The notes: generated from the letters alone by a model not told the origin. Positions 1 through 5,434 are shown, counted from the stretch's first letter. The stretch is 7,189 nucleotides of DNA from Lachnospiraceae bacterium (GCA_017391545.1 JAFOYD010000107.1:1-7189), one strand, 5' to 3'. Translations and numbers: made by a program.

Positions 1-58
1 AGATTTGCGCTGTCGCACCATTTTTCCTGGGACTTCCATTTACAATCATAATTTTCAT
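1..58 (-). CDS. NAD(P)H/FMN-dependent flavodoxin-fold oxidoreductase (N-terminal 19 residues only)
   Basis: Only the start of this gene is in the window; it runs off the left edge. Translation from the ATG at 58 gives MKIMIVNGSPRKNGATAQI. This is the typical opening of the flavodoxin-like NADPH-dependent FMN reductase family: a first beta strand, then the phosphate-binding loop NGSPRKNGAT that grips the FMN phosphate. A GGAG ribosome site (68-71) sits 9 nt upstream of the ATG, which supports the start. The gene is divergent from an HxlR-type regulator, a common pairing in which the regulator controls a flavin reductase, azoreductase or quinone reductase. I found no convincing promoter of its own in the intergenic region. 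The substrate cannot be judged from this fragment. The family call rests on one motif plus the ribosome site and the context. Confidence 0.8.
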   Translation of the reverse strand, partial: MKIMIVNGSPRKNGATAQI

Positions 59-92
59 TAAGCCACACTCCAATCTTTAAGATAAAGTTGCG

Positions 93-121
93 TTTACTTT
101 TCCATTTTACCTTGCTATACT
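93..121 (+). promoter_or_regulatory. Probable sigma-A promoter of the HxlR regulator gene
   Basis: The -35 candidate TTTACT (93-98) and the -10 TATACT (116-121) are separated by exactly 17 nt. This would start transcription near 128, giving a leader of about 48 nt before the ATG at 176. The -35 box matches consensus at 4 of 6 positions and the -10 at 5 of 6. The -10 overlaps the first TACT half-site of the candidate operator. Confidence 0.6.
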
Positions 122-156
122 TATTTCAGAAAGTATGTACTTTTTAGTAAGGTACT
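117..156. promoter_or_regulatory. Candidate HxlR-type operator: alternating TACT/AGTA half-sites
   Basis: ATACTT (117-122) and AAGTAT (131-136) form a perfect 6-bp inverted repeat with an 8-bp spacer, overlapping the -10 box of the regulator gene. Further half-sites follow: TACT at 138-141, AGTA at 146-149, TACT at 153-156. Neighbouring pairs are therefore also palindromic (AGTA-2-TACT, TACT-4-AGTA, AGTA-3-TACT). HxlR-family dimers bind short inverted repeats near their own promoters. Binding here is inferred from position and symmetry only. Confidence 0.5.
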
Positions 157-175
157 ATCAAAAAGGAGAGCGAAA

Positions 176-517
176 ATGGAAGTAAAAAATTGTTACCTTC
201 AAGATGTCGGCTATGCCAAATTTGAGAAAGTCGTTAACATGATTGGCGGGAAGTGGAAGCTTCGAATTATTTATATGCTGGCTTTGCATGATGTTTTGCG
301 CTATGGCGAATTAAAGCGCCTGCTCACACCGATTACCCACAAGATGCTGACCACACAACTGAAAGAATTGGAAAAAGACGGTCTTGTGAACCGCAAAGAA
401 TACCAGCAGATTCCCCCCAAGGTCGAATATTCCCTGACGCAGATGGGACGGGATTTAAAACCGGCAGTAAAGGAAATCCATAACTGGATTATCCAGTATG
501 ATATACAAGGTAATTAG
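176..517 (+). CDS. HxlR-family winged-helix transcriptional regulator, probable redox sensor type
   Basis: At 113 residues this is a normal-length HxlR (DUF24) regulator, a small DNA-binding homodimer. The winged helix spans about residues 15-105. GGKWKLRIIYML (24-35) is the typical first helix. The recognition region runs through RYGELKRLLTPITHKML (42-58) and QLKELEKDGLVNR (61-73), and a wing plus C-terminal helix begin near KVEYSLTQMG (82-91). The only cysteine is Cys6, at the position where YodB of Bacillus subtilis carries its thiol sensor for quinones and diamide (family knowledge). That suggests, but does not prove, redox control. The start is fixed by AGGAG (164-168), 7 nt before the ATG. 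The divergent flavodoxin-fold oxidoreductase is the likely target, and the TACT/AGTA sites upstream suggest autoregulation as well. The inducer is unknown. Confidence 0.93.
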   Translation: MEVKNCYLQDVGYAKFEKVVNMIGGKWKLRIIYMLALHDVLRYGELKRLLTPITHKMLTTQLKELEKDGLVNRKEYQQIPPKVEYSLTQMGRDLKPAVKEIHNWIIQYDIQGN

Positions 518-523
518 GATCAT

Positions 524-563
524 AAAAACAGCGCAGAAGGTATTCCCACCCTCTGCGCTGTTT
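524..563. terminator. Bidirectional intrinsic terminator between the HxlR gene and pgi
   Basis: A perfect 12-bp stem pairs 526-537 (AAACAGCGCAGA) with 552-563 (TCTGCGCTGTTT), around a 14-nt loop. On the minus strand the hairpin is followed directly by TTTTT (528-524), a classic terminator for pgi, whose stop is at 585. On the plus strand the hairpin begins just after the regulator's stop at 517. Its T-run there is short (TTTCGCTATTT), so termination in that direction is probably weaker. Confidence 0.88.
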
Positions 564-584
564 CGCTATTTAGCACTATTCTAA

Positions 585-1931
585 TTACAGTCTCTTTAAC
601 AGCTCTTCTCTTGCTTCCTCATATCCCGGCTTTCCAAGAAGTGCGAACATGTTCTTCTTGTAGCTCTCTACACCCGGCTGATTGAACGGATTAACACCAA
701 GTAAATATCCACTCAGACCACATGCAAACTCAAAGAAGTAGAACAGCTCACCTAAATAGAACTCATTTACCTCAGGCATAGTTACCATAAGGTTTGGAAC
801 CTGTCCGTCTGTATGCGCAAGCACGGTACCGTTCATAGCGCTCTTGTTTACGAAATCAACAGACTTGCCTGCAAGATAGTTCAGACCGTCAAGGTCAACA
901 GGCTCTGTGCCGATTGTGATTTCCTCTCTTGCCTTCTCGATGTTGAGAACTGTCTCAAACATGATTCTTGCGCCGTCCTGAATAAACTGTCCCATAGAAT
1001 GAAGGTCTGTTGTAAGATCAACACTTGCAGGGAATAAGCCCTTCTGATCCTTACCCTCTGACTCACCAAAGAGCTGCTTCCACCACTCTGATACATAGTG
1101 TGCGCTTGGCTCGTAGTTGCAGAGGATTTCAACTTCCTTGCCCTTTCTTAACAGAATGTTTCTGATTGCCGCATACTTCATGGCATCATTTTCTTCAAAT
1201 GGAAGCTCTAACGCGCTCTTTCTTCCGCTTGCTGCGCCTTCCATTAATTTGTCAATATCTGCACCGCTTACTGCGATTGGAAGCAGACCTACTGCTGTCA
1301 GCACTGAGAAACGTCCTCCTACATCATCAGGAACGACAAATGTCTCATAACCTTCCTCTGTAGCAAGGTTCTTCAAAGATCCCTTCGCCTTATCAGTTGT
1401 CGCATAAATTCTCTTTGCTGCGCCTTCCTTGCCGTATTTCTTCTCCATGATTTCCTTGAATACGCGGAATGCAATTGCAGGCTCGGTTGTTGTACCTGAC
1501 TTGCTGATCATGTTGATTGAGAAATCTCTATCTCCGATTACATCGATTAAATGCTTGATATAAGTAGAGCTGATTGAATTTCCAACAAAGTAAATCTCAG
1601 GAGTCTTTCTGATGCTCTTGTCCACCATGTTGTAGAAGCTGTGACGTAAGAACTCAATTGCAGCTCTTGCTCCAAGATAAGAACCACCGATACCGATTAC
1701 AAGCAGTACCTCACTGTCATTCTGAATCTTCTTAGCTGCTTCCTTGATTCTTGCAAACTCTTCCTTGTCGTAATCCACAGGTAAATCAATCCATCCTAAG
1801 AAATCGTTGCCTGCACCTGTCTTATTTACAAGAACTTCTTTCGCATCAAGTGTGAGCTTCTTCATGTACTCCACTTCATGCTCACTGATAAACTGTGCTG
1901 CCTTTGAATAGTCAAATGTTACCTTGCTCAT
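585..1931 (-). CDS. pgi: Glucose-6-phosphate isomerase
   Basis: This cytoplasmic enzyme interconverts glucose 6-phosphate and fructose 6-phosphate in glycolysis and gluconeogenesis. The 448 residues match the short bacterial PGI type found in Firmicutes. Visible motifs in order are: VIGIGGSYLGA (78-88); the sugar-phosphate loop SKSGTTTEPA (143-152); DVGGRFSVLTAVG (203-215); GESEGK (289-294) with the expected catalytic base Glu290; DLHSMGQ (309-315) with His311; HTDGQVPN (373-380); and SYKKNMF near the C terminus with Lys425. Glu290 and His311 have the same numbering as I recall for the Geobacillus enzyme. The start ATG follows AAAGGAG at a spacing of 7 nt. The gene has its own -10 box and a strong terminator, so it is probably monocistronic. 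All expected catalytic residues are present and nothing suggests damage. Confidence 0.98.
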   Translation of the reverse strand: MSKVTFDYSKAAQFISEHEVEYMKKLTLDAKEVLVNKTGAGNDFLGWIDLPVDYDKEEFARIKEAAKKIQNDSEVLLVIGIGGSYLGARAAIEFLRHSFYNMVDKSIRKTPEIYFVGNSISSTYIKHLIDVIGDRDFSINMISKSGTTTEPAIAFRVFKEIMEKKYGKEGAAKRIYATTDKAKGSLKNLATEEGYETFVVPDDVGGRFSVLTAVGLLPIAVSGADIDKLMEGAASGRKSALELPFEENDAMKYAAIRNILLRKGKEVEILCNYEPSAHYVSEWWKQLFGESEGKDQKGLFPASVDLTTDLHSMGQFIQDGARIMFETVLNIEKAREEITIGTEPVDLDGLNYLAGKSVDFVNKSAMNGTVLAHTDGQVPNLMVTMPEVNEFYLGELFYFFEFACGLSGYLLGVNPFNQPGVESYKKNMFALLGKPGYEEAREELLKRL

Positions 1932-1954
1932 TTGTTTTCTCCTTTACCATCTTT

Positions 1955-1983
1955 TTGTAACGATCATTTTCTTAATCGTTGCA
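1955..1983 (-). other. Stem-loop at the predicted 5' end of the pgi mRNA
   Basis: AACGAT (1959-1964) and ATCGTT (1975-1980) are perfect 6-bp inverted arms around a 10-nt loop. The pairing resumes for two more base pairs outside an A.C mismatch. With the -10 at 1993-1988, transcription would begin near 1981, so this hairpin would form the very 5' end of the leader, well away from the ribosome site. Such hairpins can stabilise mRNA; that role is inferred. Confidence 0.4.
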
Positions 1984-1987
1984 TTTT

Positions 1988-1993
1988 ATTATA
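1988..1993 (-). promoter_or_regulatory. Candidate pgi -10 box (TATAAT)
   Basis: A perfect TATAAT is read on the minus strand in an AT-rich stretch (TGTTATATAAT), about 57 nt upstream of the pgi ATG. No convincing -35 box lies 16-18 nt upstream; TTGGGA is present but only 14 nt away. The TGTTATATA context might serve as an extended -10 element. Confidence 0.5.
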
Positions 1994-2105
1994 TAACACT
2001 TTTATTATCCCAAGTCTTCCAAATACATATACGTATTTAAAAGTTCTCTGCACATATTTTAGCAAAAATCTCCATATAAATCAATTCCCTAAGTTGTATA
2101 CTTAT

Positions 2106-2139
2106 AAAAACAATCGTTCACTCCGTTCCAATAACGAGT
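2106..2139 (-). terminator. Weak candidate terminator after the membrane-protein gene
   Basis: Beginning 8 nt past the stop codon, minus-strand ACTC/GAGT arms (2139-2136 with 2123-2120) extend inward through GTT/AAC with one bulged G. The stem is followed, after 9 nt, by TTTTT (2110-2106). The gap before the T-run and the short stem make it a weak call. An alternative TCGTT/AACGA pairing lies closer to the T-run. Confidence 0.35.
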
Positions 2140-2146
2140 AAAAATC

Positions 2147-2902
2147 CTAAGCCTTGTTTCCAATAATCGAACGAAGCAGCTCCTCCAGTTCATGCGCCTC
2201 CTCCTGTGAAAATCCAGGAGATTTTTCCTCATCCTTTTCACCATCAGCCAGCAGATCATCGGAGCTCTTCAAGACAGCAGGCTCCTTGGAACCAGTTTTG
2301 TCCACTTTACTTCGCTTAGCTGCCTTCGCACTCCTTTCCTGCGCAAGCTCCCACAGCAGCTTTTCCTTTTCCACAATCCCATGCTCAAGCCGCTGTGCTA
2401 CCGTATTTTCCAAATAATCGGTCAGGTTTGTCTTAAGCATCTTTCTGCGATTTGGCACATCCACGATGGACATAATACTCAGATACAGATAAATGCCAAA
2501 AAGACTGATGATGTAAAATGGCAATAAATCGACGAACCTTCTGCCCTCCACGATTCCTTTGCAGACACCAAATCCCGCCACAAAAACACCGGCAAGCATC
2601 AGCTGACCTGATAAATGCTTCATAAAGTTGATGCTCATCCCCATGACGCGGATACGATTAATGTACTTGTCTACAAAAACAGGGATATTTGCCACCCCGC
2701 CATTTAGCTTGTAGCAGTTCACGAAACGTTCTTTGCATTGCGTGAGCAGCTTGCTGTCCGTACCGGAAAGCGTGTCTGCTGCCTGTATCATTCTCTGGTA
2801 TATCACCCCGATCGCCACCTGAAACAGTATCCCGATCGCCATCAAGACAAGTGTAAGTATCACAATAAATGAGTGGTCAAAATAACTGATTATTCCCTTC
2901 AT
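2147..2902 (-). CDS. Three-helix membrane protein with charged cytoplasmic tail, unknown function
   Basis: I do not recognise this 251-residue protein. Hydrophobic segments at about 11-35, 100-118 and 124-148 look like membrane helices. Between the first and second lies a roughly 64-residue loop with the ordered block CKERFVNCYKLNGGVANIPVF (split by Cys56 and Cys63), which reads like a conserved feature. After helix 3 the basic NRRKMLK (151-157) indicates a cytoplasmic tail. The tail is rich in Lys, Glu and Ser through about 230 and ends in a probable amphipathic helix, EEAHELEELLRSII (234-247). Charge placement suggests N-terminus outside, loop and tail inside. That topology resembles MotA/TolQ/ExbB proteins, but I see no sequence motif proving kinship. 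GGGAGG lies about 9 nt before the ATG. It sits upstream of pgi on the same strand, but pgi has its own promoter. No enzymatic motif is visible. Confidence 0.85.
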   Translation of the reverse strand: MKGIISYFDHSFIVILTLVLMAIGILFQVAIGVIYQRMIQAADTLSGTDSKLLTQCKERFVNCYKLNGGVANIPVFVDKYINRIRVMGMSINFMKHLSGQLMLAGVFVAGFGVCKGIVEGRRFVDLLPFYIISLFGIYLYLSIMSIVDVPNRRKMLKTNLTDYLENTVAQRLEHGIVEKEKLLWELAQERSAKAAKRSKVDKTGSKEPAVLKSSDDLLADGEKDEEKSPGFSQEEAHELEELLRSIIGNKA

Positions 2903-2950
2903 ATTAACATTCCTCCCAATCTTTATTCGTAACTATTCAGTACACATTTT

Positions 2951-2967
2951 CCAATAATTATAATTGG
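2951..2967. promoter_or_regulatory. 17-bp palindrome covering the -10 box of the membrane-protein gene
   Basis: CCAATAATTATAATTGG is symmetrical about 2959, with only one mismatched pair (2956/2962). It contains the whole minus-strand TATAAT. A protein bound here would block the promoter, so it may be an operator. Part of the sequence recurs as TTCCAATAAATAT at 3027-3039, about 80 bp upstream. Confidence 0.4.
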
Positions 2968-2985
2968 TTACACCCACGTATACAA
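2957..2985 (-). promoter_or_regulatory. Probable sigma-A promoter of the membrane-protein gene
   Basis: TTGTAT (2985-2980) and a perfect TATAAT (2962-2957) are 17 nt apart on the minus strand. Transcription would start near 2950, about 48 nt before the ATG at 2902. The -35 matches consensus only in TTG, so the -10 and the spacing carry the call. Confidence 0.6.
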
Positions 2986-3065
2986 GATGTTTAGAGGCAG
3001 AATCGTTCGACAAATTCATGCAGAATTTCCAATAAATATTTACAGTATGACCACACACCTTTTTT

Positions 3066-3265
3066 TGTGACATATTGTAACTATATCGTGCCCTCATAGT
3101 TACGAGCACAAATCCATGCAAAAATTGCAATACGAACAAGTTCGTTATGCAAATGGATTTGTGCCTGCTGCCACTACTCTTTCTCACGGTCAGCAAAGCG
3201 AACCTTGTTCGCTATGTAAATGCGCAGACCTGCTGAACAGTTACGTCGCAACATATTACTTCACA
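3066..3265. repeat. Intergenic cluster of nested palindromes and degenerate direct repeats
   Basis: In this gene-free stretch three hairpins stand in a row: 3077-3084 with 3096-3103 (GTAACTAT/ATAGTTAC); 3106-3117 with 3153-3164 (GCACAAATCCAT), continuing inward to ACGAAC/GTTCGT; and 3197-3203 with 3207-3213 (AGCGAAC/GTTCGCT), flanked by TCAGCA/TGCTGA (3190-3195, 3231-3236). The second and third share a direct repeat: CGAAC, a short loop, GTTCGyTATGyAAATG (3133-3155 and 3199-3222). CCTGCTG follows each (3164-3170, 3229-3235). TGTGA (3066-3070) and TCACA (3261-3265) could close the whole unit. It resembles a REP/MITE-like dispersed element, but copy number cannot be seen here. No transposase is present, and no plausible protein is encoded. 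Confidence 0.65.
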
Positions 3266-3276
3266 TTTTTCCATGT

Positions 3277-3316
3277 AAAAAAGACATATGCACATCCATC
3301 TACCTGCGCATATGTC
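3277..3316 (-). terminator. Intrinsic terminator of the acyl carrier protein gene
   Basis: A perfect 9-bp stem, GACATATGC (3283-3291) with GCATATGTC (3308-3316), has a 16-nt loop. On the minus strand it is followed immediately by TTTTTT (3282-3277). It lies about 90 nt beyond the ACP stop codon and isolates that gene from the palindromic element further on. Confidence 0.85.
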
Positions 3317-3405
3317 CTTTACCCTGACCAATTTATCACTATTTGAAACCACATAAAGATGAGACACAGTACGAATGGCACTGGCTCTGAATCATCACAT
3401 CAATT

Positions 3406-3639
3406 TTATATATCAGCGCCCTGCTCCTTCAGGAAGTCCGCAAGATCTCCAACCGTCTTAACCCTCTTCTCAAGATCTTCATACTGAAGCTCAACGCCAT
3501 ACTCATCCTCAAGTGCCATGACAAGCTCAACCAAATCTATAGAATCCGCACCAAGGTCATCCTTAAATGATAAGTCCTCTGTAATCTCCATACCTGTTAA
3601 ATGTAACTGTTCTTCGATAATTTCAAATAATCGTTCCAT
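3406..3639 (-). CDS. acpP: Acyl carrier protein
   Basis: The 77-residue acidic four-helix protein carries growing acyl chains on a phosphopantetheine arm during fatty-acid synthesis. The attachment site is Ser33 in LGADSIDLVELVMALE (29-44); DSI replaces the usual DSL, a mild and tolerated change. Helices II and III follow, and the length is typical. The start chosen is the ATG at 3639, preceded by AAAAGGAG at a spacing of 7 nt. An in-frame ATG at 3675 would add 12 basic residues and has no ribosome site, so it is rejected. No fab genes adjoin: the gene stands alone between rsmI and an intergenic element, with its own promoter and terminator. It could serve general type II fatty-acid synthesis or a dedicated pathway. 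With no partner genes visible, housekeeping ACP is the simpler reading. Confidence 0.93.
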   Translation of the reverse strand: MERLFEIIEEQLHLTGMEITEDLSFKDDLGADSIDLVELVMALEDEYGVELQYEDLEKRVKTVGDLADFLKEQGADI

Positions 3640-3676
3640 ATAAAATCTCCTTTTATTACGATATTTTCCCGTCATT

Positions 3677-3703
3677 TTAAAACATTACCAGTAACTGTTT
3701 TAA
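3677..3703. promoter_or_regulatory. Palindrome in the ACP leader
   Basis: TTAAAACATTAC (3677-3688) pairs with GTAA (3691-3694), a bulged C at 3695, and TGTTTTAA (3696-3703), leaving a CA centre. That is a 12-bp arm broken by a single base. It lies in the transcribed leader, 38-64 nt before the ACP start codon, so it could be an operator or an RNA hairpin. It does not match the FapR operator consensus I know. Confidence 0.45.
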
Positions 3704-3751
3704 TTACCAATTATTATATTTAATCTTGATTATATTATATCGACAATCAGA

Positions 3752-3780
3752 AGTATATTATTACCGTTTATGTTTGTCAA
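3752..3780 (-). promoter_or_regulatory. Strong sigma-A promoter of the ACP gene
   Basis: A perfect TTGACA (3780-3775), a 17-nt spacer and TATACT (3757-3752) form the best promoter in the window. Transcription would begin near 3745, giving an ACP leader of about 105 nt. The -35 box lies only 16 nt past the rsmI stop codon and no terminator intervenes, so operon readthrough into ACP is also possible. Confidence 0.88.
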
Positions 3781-3796
3781 TGCATTTTCATATTTT

Positions 3797-4639
3797 TTAT
3801 ATATTGACCAAATACTGGTATACTTCACGCTTGGATATACCTCTGTCCTTGGCAACTTTTTTCATGGCTTCTTTTCTGTCAATCCCCTGCGATTCGTAGA
3901 TCTGCATATGTTCTTCAATCGAGATACTCTGCCAGTCCTGCTCCTGCTCCTTTTTGACCTCGGCTAGGCTTTTGCCCTCTAATACAAGCACATATTCGCC
4001 TCTTGGCAAATCGTTCTCAAACGCAACGCGCGCATCCTCAAGAGTGGTTGGTGTGATTTCCTCAAATTTCTTGGTCAGCTCCCTGCAAAGCGTCAGCCTG
4101 CGGTTCCCAAGTGCTTCATAGAGTTCATCCAATGTCCTGACTAAATGATGTGGTGCCTCATATAAAATAATCGTTCGTGTTTCATTCTTCAGATTTTCTA
4201 GGATATCTTTCTTTTCCTTCTTATCAGCAGGTAAAAAACCCTCAAAGCAAAAGCGCCGAGTACTAAGCCCAGAAAGCGTGAGCGCCGTGATACATGCCGC
4301 AGCTCCCGGAAGCGATGTGACAACAATTCCTGCCTCATGGCACATTCGCACAAGTACCTCACCCGGATCTGATATTGCAGGCGTTCCCGCATCCGTTATG
4401 AGCGCCACATTTTTTCCCTCATTCATCTGATTGATCAGCGTGACTGCCTTCTCAACCTTATTATATTCATGATAGCTTGTCATCGGTGTATGAATATCAA
4501 AATGATTTAACAGCTTGATACTGTTTCTCGTATCCTCAGCCGCTATCAGATCCACCATCTGCAATGTCTCCACTACCCTCGGTGTCATATCACCAAGATT
4601 TCCGATCGGAGTGGCGCACAGATACAATTTTCCCGCCAT
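3797..4639 (-). CDS. rsmI: 16S rRNA (cytidine(1402)-2'-O)-methyltransferase
   Basis: RsmI uses S-adenosylmethionine to 2'-O-methylate C1402 in the decoding centre of 16S rRNA. Numbered from residue 1 at the TTG just upstream, the tetrapyrrole-methylase-like fold shows LYLCATPIGNLGD (6-18), LIAAEDTRN (32-40), LITDAGTPAISDPG (81-94), the SLPGAAA loop (about 113-119) and RFCFEGFLP. A C-terminal helical part with EAMKKVAKDRGISKREVYQYL (from about residue 257) is the usual RsmI tail. An upstream TTG at 4642 is in frame, but the ATG at 4639 is preferred: AGGG lies 9 nt before it, in the 20-nt gap after the trmN6 stop. The length (280) is normal. It is the last gene of the compact holB-ricT-trmN6-rsmI run. 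Bacillus places the GIY-YIG gene yazA just before it; that gene is absent here. Confidence 0.96.
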   Translation of the reverse strand: MAGKLYLCATPIGNLGDMTPRVVETLQMVDLIAAEDTRNSIKLLNHFDIHTPMTSYHEYNKVEKAVTLINQMNEGKNVALITDAGTPAISDPGEVLVRMCHEAGIVVTSLPGAAACITALTLSGLSTRRFCFEGFLPADKKEKKDILENLKNETRTIILYEAPHHLVRTLDELYEALGNRRLTLCRELTKKFEEITPTTLEDARVAFENDLPRGEYVLVLEGKSLAEVKKEQEQDWQSISIEEHMQIYESQGIDRKEAMKKVAKDRGISKREVYQYLVNI

Positions 4640-4659
4640 CAATATACACCCTGCCTTTC

Positions 4660-5400
4660 TTAATATCCATACACATCATATATCTCGTCCGTATAAACAT
4701 TCGGCTCCTTATATACGATCAACGGCTTCTCTACTGTCATCCTCGGCCTGCCGCCTCTACAGCCTTCGATCAGCACCATATTGGGCTCCTTGTCCACATA
4801 TGGATGCACTAGCTGCATCCGTTTTGGCTCCAGCTTATACTTTGTCATCACTGTAATAATTTCCGCCAGCCGAAACGGTCTGTGTACCATATAAAAGCTT
4901 CCACCCGGCTTTAAAAGCTTCGCTGCATTCCGAACCACATCCTCGAGCGTACACAAAATCTCATGACGCGCAATCGCTTTCGGCGCATCGGGATTTGTCA
5001 GGCCATGCTGACCAATCATATACGGAGGGTTACAGGTTATGACATCAAAAGAAGCAGCCTGAAAAATCTGATCTGCCTCTTTAATATCTCCCGTCACAAT
5101 ATCAATTTTGTTTTCCAGATGATTGAGCATAACACTGCGCCTTGCCATGTCGGCGCTCTCCTCCTGGATCTCAAGCGCACTCAGATGCGCAGCATCTGTC
5201 TTAGCCTCCAGTAAAATTGGAATAATTCCTGTCCCCGTACCCAAATCAAGCACATTCGCTCCCGGCTTCACCCTGGTAAATCCGCTAAGGAGCACTGCAT
5301 CCATGCCAAAGCAGAACTTTTCAGGATTTTGGATAATCCGATAGCCGTTTCTCTGCAGATCATCAATTCTCTCATTTTCCTTTAATGCTACTTCACACAC
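4660..5400 (-). CDS. trmN6: tRNA1(Val) (adenine(37)-N6)-methyltransferase family protein (YabB/TrmN6)
   Basis: This 246-residue class I SAM methyltransferase is the YabB/YfiC type. Its family members methylate N6 of A37 in tRNA1(Val). NGYRIIQNPEKFCFGMDAVLLS (18-39) is the family's N-terminal signature. The SAM-binding motif I is VLDLGTGTG (50-58), and the acidic ALEI (75-78) binds the cofactor ribose. The N6-adenine catalytic motif NPPY is at 124-127, followed by the family's HGLTNPD and ARHE. KPGGSFYMVHRP (165-176) forms a late strand. The start is a GTG at 5400; an in-frame TGA lies six codons upstream, and no in-frame ATG lies between. AAAGG is 11 nt before the GTG, a slightly long spacing. 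It lies 34 nt after ricT and 20 nt before rsmI. The exact tRNA target in this organism is an inference from family. Confidence 0.92.
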   Translation of the reverse strand: MCEVALKENERIDDLQRNGYRIIQNPEKFCFGMDAVLLSGFTRVKPGANVLDLGTGTGIIPILLEAKTDAAHLSALEIQEESADMARRSVMLNHLENKIDIVTGDIKEADQIFQAASFDVITCNPPYMIGQHGLTNPDAPKAIARHEILCTLEDVVRNAAKLLKPGGSFYMVHRPFRLAEIITVMTKYKLEPKRMQLVHPYVDKEPNMVLIEGCRGGRPRMTVEKPLIVYKEPNVYTDEIYDVYGY

Positions 5401-5434
5401 TGACAGCCATACCTTTCACTATCTGTAAATCCTG

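Larger units (their letters stand above)
2903..3405. other. Gene-free stretch between the membrane-protein and ACP genes
   Basis: These 503 bases hold, from the left, the membrane-protein ribosome site, its promoter with the -10 palindrome, a roughly 80-bp AT-rich part without clear signals, the palindromic repeat element (3066-3265) and the ACP terminator (3277-3316). Both strands have open frames of 76-87 codons, but they cross the palindromes, lack ribosome sites and resemble no family. I see no tRNA or known structured RNA. Confidence 0.7.

Noticed and set aside
1932..2141. 69-codon plus-strand open frame upstream of pgi
   Set aside because: It is AT-rich intergenic DNA overlapping the pgi ribosome site and promoter, with no ribosome site of its own.
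2933..3196. 87-codon minus-strand open frame between the membrane-protein and ACP genes
   Set aside because: It crosses the promoter and the palindromes, has no ribosome site, and its product (Cys/His/Tyr-rich) looks like no protein family.
3066..3265. CRISPR array
   Set aside because: There are only two degenerate units, each with its own palindrome, with no uniform repeats or spacers and no cas genes.
3116..3346. 76-codon plus-strand open frame through the palindromic element and the ACP terminator
   Set aside because: It lies over hairpins and a terminator, has no ribosome site, and its composition is not protein-like.
3637..3675. Longer ACP form starting at 3675
   Set aside because: The extra residues are basic and unlike ACP. 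AAAAGGAG sits 7 nt before the ATG at 3639, and no ribosome site precedes 3675.
3640..3745. Riboswitch or FapR site in the ACP leader
   Set aside because: I could not match the leader to any known riboswitch core, and the palindrome differs from the TTAGTACC-type FapR operator. It is kept only as an unassigned palindrome.
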